Translations under genes and position numbers: made by a program
Notes under the pieces: model-generated
Databases searched by the model: none
Seen by the model: only the letters and a program-made list of their open reading frames with translations
What the model was told of the DNA's origin: nothing
Shown: in pieces, positions 26,164-33,752 of the stretch
Layout of the letters: each line of letters starts with the position of its first letter
How positions within the stretch are numbered: position 1 is the stretch's first letter
Source of the DNA: Planctomycetota bacterium
Lineage (GTDB): Bacteria; Planctomycetota; PUPC01; JACPCR01
Assembly (NCBI GenBank): GCA_016179685.1
Contig: JACPCR010000093.1
Location: 1-50,488, forward strand
Direction: 5' to 3'
Length of the DNA: 50,488 bases

Positions 26164-26301
26164 ATGAGCGAAGCTCTTTCCATCGTCAGTTTTCTGCTGA
26201 TCATGATGGTCCTGTTGCGGCTCAAGACTCTCATCCGGGAGGTGGGCGCTCTGAAACAGGAGCTGGAAAAGCTGACGAAGGCGAAGTCGGAAGGGAATTG
26301 A
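26164..26301 (+). CDS. 45-residue single-helix membrane protein
   Basis: ATG 26164 follows GAGGAG (26152-26157) by 6 nt; an in-frame ATG 26158 lies inside that site. The peptide has one membrane helix (IVSFLLIMMVLL) and a charged coiled-coil-like tail (REVGALKQELEKLTKA). It ends three nt before the next start, so it may be an operon partner of the broken secreted-protein gene. Function unknown. Confidence 0.55.
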   Translation: MSEALSIVSFLLIMMVLLRLKTLIREVGALKQELEKLTKAKSEGN

Positions 26302-26304
26302 AGG

Positions 26305-26604
26305 ATGACGTGGAAATCGACGACGGTTGCGGCTGTTGCCCTGCTCCTCGCCATCCCGGCTTTCCTGGCCGCAGAGGAGACCCGGAAGCCCAAGGAGTGG
26401 CCCGAAGTCCTGGTGATCGACGATTTCGAGGGCGGCCTCGAGAAATGGGAGAACCAGGACGTCGGAAAACTCGAACTCGTTGTGGCTTCTCTACACCCAG
26501 GACTTGCTGCGCTGGGAAAACGCCTGGCCTGGCGCCTTCACCAGCGAAAAGCAGGAGTTTCAGTTCGAGATCACCCGAAAGGAGCGAACCATGGTCCTAA
26601 ATGA
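26305..26604 (+). pseudogene. Broken gene for a secreted protein, N-terminal part
   Basis: ATG 26305 starts a clear signal peptide (TTVAAVALLLAIPAFLAAE) and a mature N-terminus VLVIDDFEGGLEKWENQD. After about residue 58 the composition changes to an Arg/His-rich tail ending at 26604, while a different frame (from 26480) reads RWENAWPGAF. This looks like a frameshift or recombination joint. The original was probably a large secreted protein; C-terminal fragments further on may derive from similar genes. Confidence 0.6.
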
Positions 26605-26755
26605 AATGCTGAAGGAAAAACGTCAGGATATTCTCCGAATTACCGAACGCTACGGCGCCCGTGACGTAAGAGTGTTCGATTCCGTGCCCCGCAATGAAGC
26701 CGACGAAAAGGGCGATTTCGACAACTCGACTGACTGGTTCATCCTCTTTAGGTAA
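26591..26755 (+). pseudogene. Truncated MntA-like nucleotidyltransferase
   Basis: About 54 residues resembling the start of MNT-domain nucleotidyltransferases: LNEMLKEKRQDILRITERYG, then DVRVFDSVPRNEADEKGDFD, where active members have VFGSxARGEAxxxSDxD. The GS motif is DS and the second catalytic Asp lies at the break. Homology stops after GDFD and the frame ends at TAA 26753, exactly where the 31-nt left inverted repeat begins. It is thus a remnant cut by that element. Confidence 0.65.
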
Positions 26756-27239
26756 CTTCTCAATAAGTTCGGGAGTAAACATTGTGAACTTTCAATGAAC
26801 CCATCACCGACGGCCATCGCTCTTATCCGCCTCCAGGTTCATTCCTGAGCTTTACCCCCATTCACAGGAGGTATCTTTTCGACCCTGAAAGGGTCAAACA
26901 TCGTAGCCCAGGGCAAGCGAATCCTGGCGGGATGAGCGCCGCCCTGGGTTCAGGGAACGATCACGTCCAACCCTGAAAGGGTTGCACAAGGCCTCGTTGT
27001 TGACCCCTTACAGGGTTCGCCTGCTCCGCTCCGCTTGCCATGACCCAGGCTGGCCCTCGCTCCTTGCCTGCCGGCAGGTCGCTCGATTAGCCTGGGCTAG
27101 ATGGTGCGACCCTTTCAGGGTCAAGACCCGTCTGGCAACAGGCAAGAAAGTGGCAAGAACCAAGGATAACCTTGGCGGTGGCGAGCCCTATTCGTCACGG
27201 CTTCTCCGAATGTTTGCGCCCGGGCTTATTGAGAAGTTA
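26753..27239. mobile_element. Inverted-repeat-flanked cassette without transposase
   Basis: The 31-nt ends 26753-26783 (TAACTTCTCAATAAG... AAACATT) and 27209-27239 (AATGTTT... CTTATTGAGAAGTTA) are inverted copies with 27 of 31 matches. The interior of about 425 bases has no gene but several REP-like palindromes. It truncates the MNT-like gene on the left. I find no target-site duplication. A MITE-like or RAYT-mobilised element is the best reading. Confidence 0.55.
26881..27122. repeat. REP-like palindrome cluster
   Basis: GACCCTGAAAGGGTC (26881-26895), AACCCTGAAAGGGTT (26969-26983), GACCCCTTACAGGGTTC (27002-27018) and GACCCTTTCAGGGTC (27108-27122) alternate with long stems AGCCCAGGGC/GCCCTGGGTT (26905-26950) and ACCCAGGCT/AGCCTGGGCT (27043-27098). 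The last unit is inverted relative to the first. Such paired palindromes resemble REP/BIME units. Confidence 0.75.
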
Positions 27240-27332
27240 CGCTGTGAGCGTCTAAAGCATTTAACCATAACGACATGCGCGGCACTGTCACTGTCGAGTC
27301 TTCTCATCCGTCGTGTCGTTGTGATTTCCATC

Positions 27333-27497
27333 ATGGGCCTTTGCGGCGAACGCGGGGTCACCGACGCCGATAGTCAGGCGGTCAAGGTGCGTGCTCCGGA
27401 GGGCGTGTTCACGGTGCTGGTGAATTACGGGGTCAGCGATTGGATGCGGGCCGGTCTGCGCTCGGAAGACCGAGTCGTAGTGAAGCCCGTCGAATAG
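27333..27497 (+). pseudogene. C-terminal protein fragment, homologous to 29120-29287
   Basis: About 54 residues ending VFTVLVNYGVSDWMRAGLRS, EDRVVVKPVE and a stop. The pattern A-V-K-V, EG-x-F-x-V-x-V-N, AG-x-R-S-E-x-R-x-x-V-x-P recurs in the fragment at 29120-29287. No start signal or upstream domain is intact. It looks like the last domain of a large protein whose 5' part was lost. Confidence 0.5.
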
Positions 27498-27510
27498 GCA
27501 TCCTCTCCTC

Positions 27511-27576
27511 AGCCCCGAAGGGGCGGGACAACATAGCCCAGGCCAATCCGCCTTTGGCGGAGCCGGCCTGGGTTAG
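27511..27576. repeat. REP-like unit abutting the CRISPR array
   Basis: AGCCCCGAAGGGGCG followed by ATAGCCCAGGCC ... GGCCTGGGTTAG, the same design as the units at 26881-27122. It ends 8 nt before the first CRISPR repeat, where a leader would be expected. Confidence 0.7.
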
Positions 27577-27584
27577 TCTCTCCA

Positions 27585-27986
27585 GTCTTCCCCACGCCCG
27601 TGGGGGTGAACCGCCGCGGCCCGTGCCGCCGCCAAGGCCTAACCGGTCTTCCCCACGCCCGTGGGGGTGAACCGCAAAAGCAGGCCGTCGATCACCGCAT
27701 GGCGGTGTCTTCCCCACGCCCGTGGGGGTGAACCGCCGCCATGCTCAAAGAGATGGAGAAGCATATCGTCTTCCCCACGCCCGTGGGGGTGAACCGCACG
27801 TAAAGACCGTCCCGCTTAGCTCGCTCTTCGTCTTCCCCACGCCTGTGGGGGTGAACCGACAAAGTCCCGAATCCCCAGGGACCATTGCCTGTCTTCCCCA
27901 CGCCCGGGGCGTGGATTGAAACTGTGTCAGATCAGGCGCATAACGCGCCACCTCGTCGCCCCCCGCACGGGGGCGTGGATTGAAAC
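27585..27986 (+). CRISPR. Orphan CRISPR array switching from type I-E to type I-C repeats
   Basis: Five 29-nt type I-E-like repeats begin at 27585, 27646, 27707, 27768 and 27830 (GTCTTCCCCACGCCC... GGGGTGAACCG), with 32-33-nt spacers. The fifth has one C-to-T change. The sixth unit, 27891-27922, is a hybrid: its left half is I-E (GTCTTCCCCACGCCC) and its right half is GGGGCGTGGATTGAAAC, the 3' half of a type I-C repeat. A full 32-nt type I-C repeat (GTCGCCCCCCGCAC... GGATTGAAAC) follows at 27955-27986 after a 32-nt spacer. Both types are in the same orientation. No cas gene and no AT-rich leader is present. Confidence 0.93.
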
Positions 27987-28468
27987 CTCCGCCGCCGCAT
28001 AGCGTCGGCACTACTTGGACATCCCGCTCGAGCTCTTCCGATGAGTTTGAGACAGGATACCGTATCACTGCGCAGTTATCTGAAGCTCGGCGCACACACG
28101 ATATTCCCATGCGCCCTTCGTCTCGTCAATCTGCACGGACGCTTCGCTCCGGGCTTCCACGCAAGAAGGGGACAATTCCCCCCTGCGCCTTCCAAGCCTC
28201 AAAATGGGAGCGATCTCAATGCCCTTGAACCTCGGTCCACAACCCCTCTTATCGGTTGGCGATTTCCTGATACAATACCTGTTCCACCCCTGGTTTCGCG
28301 ATGAAGAGCGTTGGCGGTGACCAACGCTTGGCGCAAGCCTGTGAAGGGCGAGCCCCCGGCGGGCGCCCGAAGAAGGCATCCGCTCCCTCGGGACGACCGC
28401 CCGGGCCATCCATGGCGTGGCGCGCCTTCGCACCGATTTCAAGGAAAGGCGAAAGGAGGCGAAAACAA
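27987..28468. other. Non-coding stretch after the CRISPR array
   Basis: The first 35 nt may be a last spacer lacking its following repeat. The rest shows no gene in either strand. GC-rich inverted motifs near 28350-28420 precede the mntA ribosome-binding site. Confidence 0.4.
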
Positions 28469-28783
28469 ATGAGAATTGCTGACCTTGAAATCCCGGACGA
28501 AGCCCTGCGAGGGATGTGCCGGAAGTGGAAGATCCGCCGCTTGGAACTCTTCGGCTCCGCCCGAACCGGCCGGCTTGGCCCCGATAGCGACGTTGATCTT
28601 CTGGCCGAGTTCGAGGCGGATGAGCAGTGGTCTCTCATGGACCTTGCCCGCGCCCAGGAGGAGTTTTCACTGCTCTTTGGACGCAAGGTGGACCTTGTGG
28701 ACCGGAAGAACCTCGAGCGTAGTGCCAATCGGATACGGCGCGACGCCATCCTCAATTCGACGGCGGTGGTCTATGCCGCATGA
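28469..28783 (+). CDS. mntA: MntA-like minimal nucleotidyltransferase antitoxin
   Basis: 104 residues, starting at ATG 28469 behind AGGAGG (28454-28459). LELFGSARTGRLGPDSDVDLL carries GSx10DxD split across the text, the catalytic signature of MNT nucleotidyltransferases, followed by GRKVDLVD with the third acidic residue. MntA antitoxins AMPylate a tyrosine near the HEPN active site of their partner HepT. The downstream HEPN gene overlaps by 11 nt, as usual for the pair. All catalytic residues seem intact. Confidence 0.85.
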   Translation: MRIADLEIPDEALRGMCRKWKIRRLELFGSARTGRLGPDSDVDLLAEFEADEQWSLMDLARAQEEFSLLFGRKVDLVDRKNLERSANRIRRDAILNSTAVVYAA

Positions 28784-29108
28784 TCCACATGCTTCCATCT
28801 TTGACATGATTCAGGCCGTGGAAAGGGCCCAGAGACTGACCTCCGGATTGAGCGAAGCGGAGTTCATCAGTCATGAACCTGTCCAGTGGGCGATCTTCAG
28901 CCAGATCGTCATTTTGGGTGAGGCTGCGGGCCGTCTGGACCGCATGTTTCAGAACGCTCACCCCGACGTTCCGTGGGCAAGCATCACTGGAATGCGCCAC
29001 CGGCTTGTACAAGAATACGACAGCGTGGATTGGGTCCGCGTCTGGAAGACCCTCCAGAACGATCTGCCGCCTTTGCTGCAGCAGTTGAAGGCGCTGATGC
29101 CCGATTGA
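28773..29108 (+). CDS. hepT: HepT-like HEPN (DUF86) RNase toxin with altered active site
   Basis: 111 residues from ATG 28773, inside the end of mntA. The helical HEPN fold is evident (IFDMIQAVERAQRLTSGLS, SQIVILGEAAGRL, PWASITGMRHRLV). The family's RX4HXY motif reads R-H-R-L-V-Q-E-Y, so the catalytic histidine is Gln (codon CAA) while the tyrosine AMPylated by MntA in studied systems is kept. The toxin is therefore probably inactive as an RNase, unless another residue compensates. Length is normal. Confidence 0.85.
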   Translation: MPHDPHASIFDMIQAVERAQRLTSGLSEAEFISHEPVQWAIFSQIVILGEAAGRLDRMFQNAHPDVPWASITGMRHRLVQEYDSVDWVRVWKTLQNDLPPLLQQLKALMPD

Positions 29109-29119
29109 TTCAGACCCCG

Positions 29120-29287
29120 GTGGTTTCGCAGCCGGCTTTCTCCACGCCTGCGGGAGTTCACCACACGGCGGTGAAAGTTCTCTCTTCCGAAGGGAGATTC
29201 GTCGTAATGGTCAACTCTATGGGGCAGCCGTTGGAGGCCGGCGGCGTGCGCAGCGAAAGCCGGATGGCGGTGATGCCAGACGCGTAG
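29120..29287 (+). pseudogene. C-terminal protein fragment, homologous to 27333-27497
   Basis: About 55 residues in frame to TAG 29285-29287. It ends VKVLSSEGRFVVMVNSMGQP, LEAGGVRSESRMAVMPDA. The alignable positions with the earlier fragment are AVKV, EGxFxVxVN, AGxRSExR and V-x-P. It has no start signal and starts inside the mntA/hepT downstream region. Whole-protein identity unknown. Confidence 0.5.
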
Positions 29288-29339
29288 TGAGGAGCGCTCC
29301 CTGATGTAAGCGGGGAGCTTTTCGCAGCCGCTAACCCTT

Positions 29340-30272
29340 TCAGGCCCGGAAAGGTTTGCCGGTGCGCCGCAGCTCCTTGGTGATGGCAATCTGGCAGGTC
29401 ACGTAGGCGTCCGGTGACGGGGCGCCCCGCAGGTTCATCTGGCCGGCGGCGTATCCTGGGCGGGCGTCGCCGATGGTGCCCACGATGAGATTGGCGTGTT
29501 CCGCAGTCGTGTCGTAGCGATCGCAGACCAGGGCCACCATTTCGCTCCAGGCGATCTGGACCGCTTCCTCCCAGTTGGCGCCGCGCCCGCTGGTCAGCCA
29601 CTCTTCCGCGCTTTCTACGATCCGGGTCTTTTCCACCACCGGGCTGCTGGTCGGAAATCCCGGCGAGCGGTCCACTTTCAGGGTGATCGCCGAATCGATC
29701 TCCACTCCGGTGCCGGTCAGTTCCCCGTCTCCCATTCTGGCGTGGACGTCTCCCAGGGAGAGCAACCCCCCCGGCTTCTGAGCGCGCAGGTGCACGGTGC
29801 TGCCGGGCTGGATGGAATTGAAGTCCATGTTTCCCCCATGGTCGATGTGATAAGGGGCGACGGATTCCAACTGGATCACCCCGATCATCGGCCGGACAGG
29901 CACCACGAAATCCGGCGGGAAATGGACTAGCCCGTCGCGTACCGGCGCGAGCAGGCGAATACTCCCCCAGTGCGGGCCGCCATTGCGGTAGAACCCGTAG
30001 GGTCCCACTTCTATCTCAAGAATCTCGACGGCGACCCAATCGCCGGGCTCGACGCCTTCGATGAGAAACGGCCCGCCGGGCCGGGAGCCGCGCGGAGTCT
30101 TCACCTCCATGACCAGGCCCGGCCTCAACTCACCTTGGAGCTCGTAATGCTGGTCATGCCCGCCCACCGTCTCGATGACGACGGTCTCGCCCAGGGCCAG
30201 CGTCCCGCGGACCTGGCCGCGTTCTGGATCGTCCGGTCCGGTGTAGGTCGGTGTTCGTGTAAAACGCCGCAT
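29340..30272 (-). CDS. Acetamidase/formamidase family protein
   Basis: 310 residues of the FmdA_AmdA fold. Visible hallmarks: GDWVAVEILEIEVGPYGF, HIDHGGNMDFNSI with the conserved HGGNMD, LLSLGDVHARMGDGEL, and SPDAYVTCQIAITKELR near the end. These enzymes hydrolyse short amides to ammonia and the carboxylate. Length is typical. It stands alone on the minus strand, divergent from the hydrolase gene by about 115-150 nt. The substrate cannot be deduced. Confidence 0.9.
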   Translation of the reverse strand: MRRFTRTPTYTGPDDPERGQVRGTLALGETVVIETVGGHDQHYELQGELRPGLVMEVKTPRGSRPGGPFLIEGVEPGDWVAVEILEIEVGPYGFYRNGGPHWGSIRLLAPVRDGLVHFPPDFVVPVRPMIGVIQLESVAPYHIDHGGNMDFNSIQPGSTVHLRAQKPGGLLSLGDVHARMGDGELTGTGVEIDSAITLKVDRSPGFPTSSPVVEKTRIVESAEEWLTSGRGANWEEAVQIAWSEMVALVCDRYDTTAEHANLIVGTIGDARPGYAAGQMNLRGAPSPDAYVTCQIAITKELRRTGKPFRA

Positions 30273-30421
30273 GGTGCGTGATTATCTCTTATCCGCAAAA
30301 GGATTGTCAATGGCACAGACACCGCGGATGAGGGAAGTGTTGGTTTGACTCCGGCGGGGCGCTTTGATAACTTCCATTTCTCTTCGAGTTGGTGCGGCGA
30401 AAGAAATCCCGGGCGATCCTC

Positions 30422-32485
30422 ATGTTGACCTTCTCCCCTTTCGTGGACGGCTACTACGACACGGCGGACCAGGTGGCGCACGATCTGCGGCGCAGGGCCG
30501 AGGCCCATTTCCGGCGTCAGGAGAAGGAGAAGGCAGGCCTGAGGAGCGTCCGCTCCTTCGAGGCCCGGCGCGAGCGCGTGCGGGCCCATTTCCTCGATGC
30601 CATCGGCGGGCTGCCGGAGAAACGGACGCCCCTGCGGGCGCAGGTCACGGGGACGCTGGACCGCGGGTCCTTCCTCATCGAGAAAATCGTCTATCAGAGC
30701 CTGCCGGAGTTCTACGTGACGGCGGCGCTTTACCGGCCCCGCTTCGTGGCTGCCCCGGCCCCTGCCGTCGTCTTCGTGCACGGCCATAGCGACCTCGGCA
30801 AGGGTTATGCGAACTACCAGGCCGTATGCTCGGACCTGGCTCGAAACGGTTTCGTGGTCCTGGCGGTCGATCCCTTGGGGCAAGGGGAGCGATATCAGTA
30901 CTTCGATCCGGCGACGAGGCGCCGGACCGTCGGCCCCTGCACCATCGAGCACACGCATGCGGGTCTGCCCCTCATCCTGCAAGGGGCGAGCATCGCCCGG
31001 CACTTCATCTGGGACGTCATCCGCGGGGTCGATTACCTCGAGAGGCGGCCCGAGGTGGACGCGGCCCGCATCGGGCTGACGGGCAATAGCGGGGGCGGGA
31101 CGCAGACCTCGCTGCTCATGATGAGCGAGCCGCGTTTCGCCGCGGCCGTGCCGTGCACCTTCGTCATGACGCTCGAGAGCTACCTCAAAACGGGTCAGCC
31201 GCAGGATGCCGAGCAGATCGTCCGCGGCTGCATGGTCCACGGGCCGGATCACGACGATTTCCTGACCGCGATGGCGCCCAAGCCCGTGCTCGTCGGAGCC
31301 GTGGCCTCCGATTACTTCCCCATCGAGGGTTCGATCGAGGCCGTGCGCCGCGCCCGCCGAGTCTACCGCCTCTACGGATCGGAGAAAAAAGTAGACATCG
31401 CCATCGACGCGTCCCGGCACGAATACTCGCCGGGCCTCCGCCAGGCCTGCGTCAATTGGTTCCTCCGGCATCTCATGAGCCGCAAGCCGGACTTCGTCAC
31501 CGGGAAACCGGAGATTCTGCCCGAGTCGGAGCTCTGGGCTACGCCCGCGGGACAGGTCCTTGCCGCTTTTCCCCGAAGTCGTACGGTCTACGATCTGGGC
31601 CTCGAGAACCTTCGCCAGAACTCGCGAACAGCCCACTCCGGCCGCCGGAGTCCGGCGTCCCTTCGCCAGGCCGTGGTCCGCATCCTCGGGATCGAGACCG
31701 AGAAACGCCGATCCCCCATCTTCGCTCGCACCACCCACGAGTCCGTCGTGGACGGCTGCCCGGTCGAAAAAATCTTCTTCTTCAGCGAGCCGGACATCAT
31801 CGTCACGGGCGTGATGATCCATCCGCGGTCTGCCGAGCCGCCGTCCCAGACGGACCTGGTGTTGCTGCCCGAAGGAACGCAGGCCATCCCGGCGGAGACG
31901 GCGCGGCTCGAGGCACTGCTGCGCCGGAAACACCGCGTCTTCGTCTTCGACGTCCGCGGCGTCGGGGCCGTCGAGGCGAGGCCCGTCAATCCGGCCCGCA
32001 ACGCCGATTCCTTCGATTCCGAGTTCAAGATGGCGTGCGATGCCATGATGCTCGGCATCAGCCTCCTCGGCCTGAGGACCTTCGACGTCCTCCGGGCCTA
32101 TGATTACCTGAAGACGAGAAGCGACTCCGGCCGCATCGGCCTTTACGGCCGGGGCAACACTGCCGTCCTCGGCCTCCTCGCCGCCGCCATTGAGCCGGGC
32201 TTCGCAGAGTTGGCCTTCGAGGACCTCCTCGTCTCTTACCGTCATCTTTGCGAGACGCGGGACTACAATCGAAAACTGTACAATCTGAGAACCATGGCCT
32301 GGGGCATCTTGCGGGAGTTCGATCTCCCGCACCTGCTGGCCTGCCTGCCGCCTCGGCCGACCTGGCTGATCCGGCCAAGGGACGCCCACGGCGAGCCGCT
32401 GGCGGCCTCGGAATACCGGAAAGAGATGCTCCAGGCGGCGGGGCCGCTCCCCCGAGGATGGCGGCCCCGCCGGGTCCCTGTGTGA
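30422..32485 (+). CDS. Two-domain alpha/beta-hydrolase (acetyl-xylan-esterase/dienelactone-hydrolase type)
   Basis: About 687 residues (ATG 30422; GTG 30389 is an in-frame alternative). The first domain has VVFVHGHSDLGKG, the nucleophile elbow TGNSGGGTQTS (Ser near residue 223), an acid in GAVASDYFP and the His in SRHEYSP, so it looks catalytically complete. The second half repeats the fold in weaker form (DLVLLPEGTQAI, VFVFDVRGVG, RIGLYGRGNTAVLGL), where the elbow reads GRGNT without Ser; this copy is probably non-catalytic. No signal peptide is evident. Likely an esterase of plant-derived or sugar esters; substrate unknown. Confidence 0.78.
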   Translation: MLTFSPFVDGYYDTADQVAHDLRRRAEAHFRRQEKEKAGLRSVRSFEARRERVRAHFLDAIGGLPEKRTPLRAQVTGTLDRGSFLIEKIVYQSLPEFYVTAALYRPRFVAAPAPAVVFVHGHSDLGKGYANYQAVCSDLARNGFVVLAVDPLGQGERYQYFDPATRRRTVGPCTIEHTHAGLPLILQGASIARHFIWDVIRGVDYLERRPEVDAARIGLTGNSGGGTQTSLLMMSEPRFAAAVPCTFVMTLESYLKTGQPQDAEQIVRGCMVHGPDHDDFLTAMAPKPVLVGAVASDYFPIEGSIEAVRRARRVYRLYGSEKKVDIAIDASRHEYSPGLRQACVNWFLRHLMSRKPDFVTGKPEILPESELWATPAGQVLAAFPRSRTVYDLGLENLRQNSRTAHSGRRSPASLRQAVVRILGIETEKRRSPIFARTTHESVVDGCPVEKIFFFSEPDIIVTGVMIHPRSAEPPSQTDLVLLPEGTQAIPAETARLEALLRRKHRVFVFDVRGVGAVEARPVNPARNADSFDSEFKMACDAMMLGISLLGLRTFDVLRAYDYLKTRSDSGRIGLYGRGNTAVLGLLAAAIEPGFAELAFEDLLVSYRHLCETRDYNRKLYNLRTMAWGILREFDLPHLLACLPPRPTWLIRPRDAHGEPLAASEYRKEMLQAAGPLPRGWRPRRVPV

Positions 32486-32531
32486 ACGTTTTTCCAGGCC
32501 GGTAAGCCTGGCCACATGTTCTGGCCAAGGT

Positions 32532-33719
32532 ATGGACGCCCAGATCGAGATCGGAGGCACACGCACGGACTTGACGTTCCACTCGTGCGTCGCCCATGAG
32601 CACGGCGAGTTCCGCGGGAACGTGGACCTCGTCGTCGAGTCCGCGGACATCGAGAAGGAAGACCTCCTTCAGGCCACCCTCGAGCACCTGCGGGTGCGCC
32701 CGCCTGGCGGCGGGGCCGCGCTCGACCTCCTGGGCTACGCGCGGAAGGACCGGAGACTCGAGCTCACCTTCCATGGGACCGACCCGGAGGATACGCCCGC
32801 GCCCGATACCGTTGAGATCATCTGGCAAACGGGACCCGAGGAGAAATCCCTCGGCCGCGTCTCGTGCGAGCCCGCAGGTGATCCGCTCATCGAGGACGAA
32901 ATCCGCAGCGGGTTCGACCTCCGCCCGAAGACACCCGGGGGGAAAAAAACGCAGGAAGCGGCGAATCGATTCCTTGCCGGACTGATCGGACTGTTCCTGA
33001 CAGGCGCTTTGCTCTGGGCAGCAAGTTGTCTGGGCCGGCAGGCGGCTGAAGGTTTCCTGGCCTACACCTGGCCCGAGGCCCGAGGAGCGATCGTGCGCGC
33101 CGAGATCGAGGAGGAGCGGTCACCCGGCAATGCCTATGACGCCCACGAAGGACGCTGGAGGGACCGCGCCTCCGTCACCCAGAAACTCCGGTTGGAAATC
33201 GCCTTCTACCTCGCAGGAGAATCAGACCCGGGCACGGGCGAGACCGGCACGGAGTACCGCACGAGGCGCTACAACGCGGCCTCGGACAGCGGACTCAACG
33301 TACCCTCCGCGGCCGCAGCGGAGTTGCGCGACGTCCAGGCCATGCAGCCCCTGACGGTGCGATACCCTCCGTCGGACCCGCATCGAGCCTTGGTCCGGCC
33401 CGGCCTGCCCATCGAGACAGCGTACTTGTGCCAGCCGCTGCCGGCGCTCCTGGCCCTCGTCCTCGCCTGCTGGTTTCGCGCCTTCGGATGCTCCTGGGAC
33501 GGCTTGAGCGCCCGCACCCGGCGTTACGGCCTGGCCTTTCTCCTCTGGTCCCTCGCCCTCGTCCTCGGGCTGCTCCTCACTCCCCTGCTGATCTTCGCGT
33601 GGCTCAAGCTGCTCGGCTCGTCGCCTTGCGGCAGCATCGTCTTCCTCTACGCGCTCGCGGCCGGCATCCTCTGCTGGAAACTCTCCGGAAAGCCCGGCGC
33701 AGCCCCCTCCGCGTCGTGA
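32532..33719 (+). CDS. DUF3592-like membrane protein with novel N-terminal domain
   Basis: 395 residues. Residues 1-140 form a soluble beta-rich domain I do not recognise. A membrane helix follows (FLAGLIGLFLTGALLWAASC), then WPEARGAIVRAEIEEE and VRYPPSDPHRALVRPG, the pattern of DUF3592 domains. Three more helices end the protein. It starts 46 nt after the hydrolase gene and is probably cotranscribed with it. Function unknown. Confidence 0.65.
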   Translation: MDAQIEIGGTRTDLTFHSCVAHEHGEFRGNVDLVVESADIEKEDLLQATLEHLRVRPPGGGAALDLLGYARKDRRLELTFHGTDPEDTPAPDTVEIIWQTGPEEKSLGRVSCEPAGDPLIEDEIRSGFDLRPKTPGGKKTQEAANRFLAGLIGLFLTGALLWAASCLGRQAAEGFLAYTWPEARGAIVRAEIEEERSPGNAYDAHEGRWRDRASVTQKLRLEIAFYLAGESDPGTGETGTEYRTRRYNAASDSGLNVPSAAAAELRDVQAMQPLTVRYPPSDPHRALVRPGLPIETAYLCQPLPALLALVLACWFRAFGCSWDGLSARTRRYGLAFLLWSLALVLGLLLTPLLIFAWLKLLGSSPCGSIVFLYALAAGILCWKLSGKPGAAPSAS

Positions 33720-33752
33720 GCAGGCCTCTTTCCTTTCTCCAAGGAGAATCCC

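Noticed and set aside
27333..29287. The two C-terminal fragments as remains of cas1 or cas2
   Set aside because: Their position next to the array invites this, but neither shows Cas1 or Cas2 motifs, and their likeness to each other points to one different family.
30125..32650. An 841-codon open frame on the minus strand
   Set aside because: Opposite the two-domain hydrolase, whose motifs are clear; the antisense frame shows only low-complexity Gly/Arg/Asp sequence.
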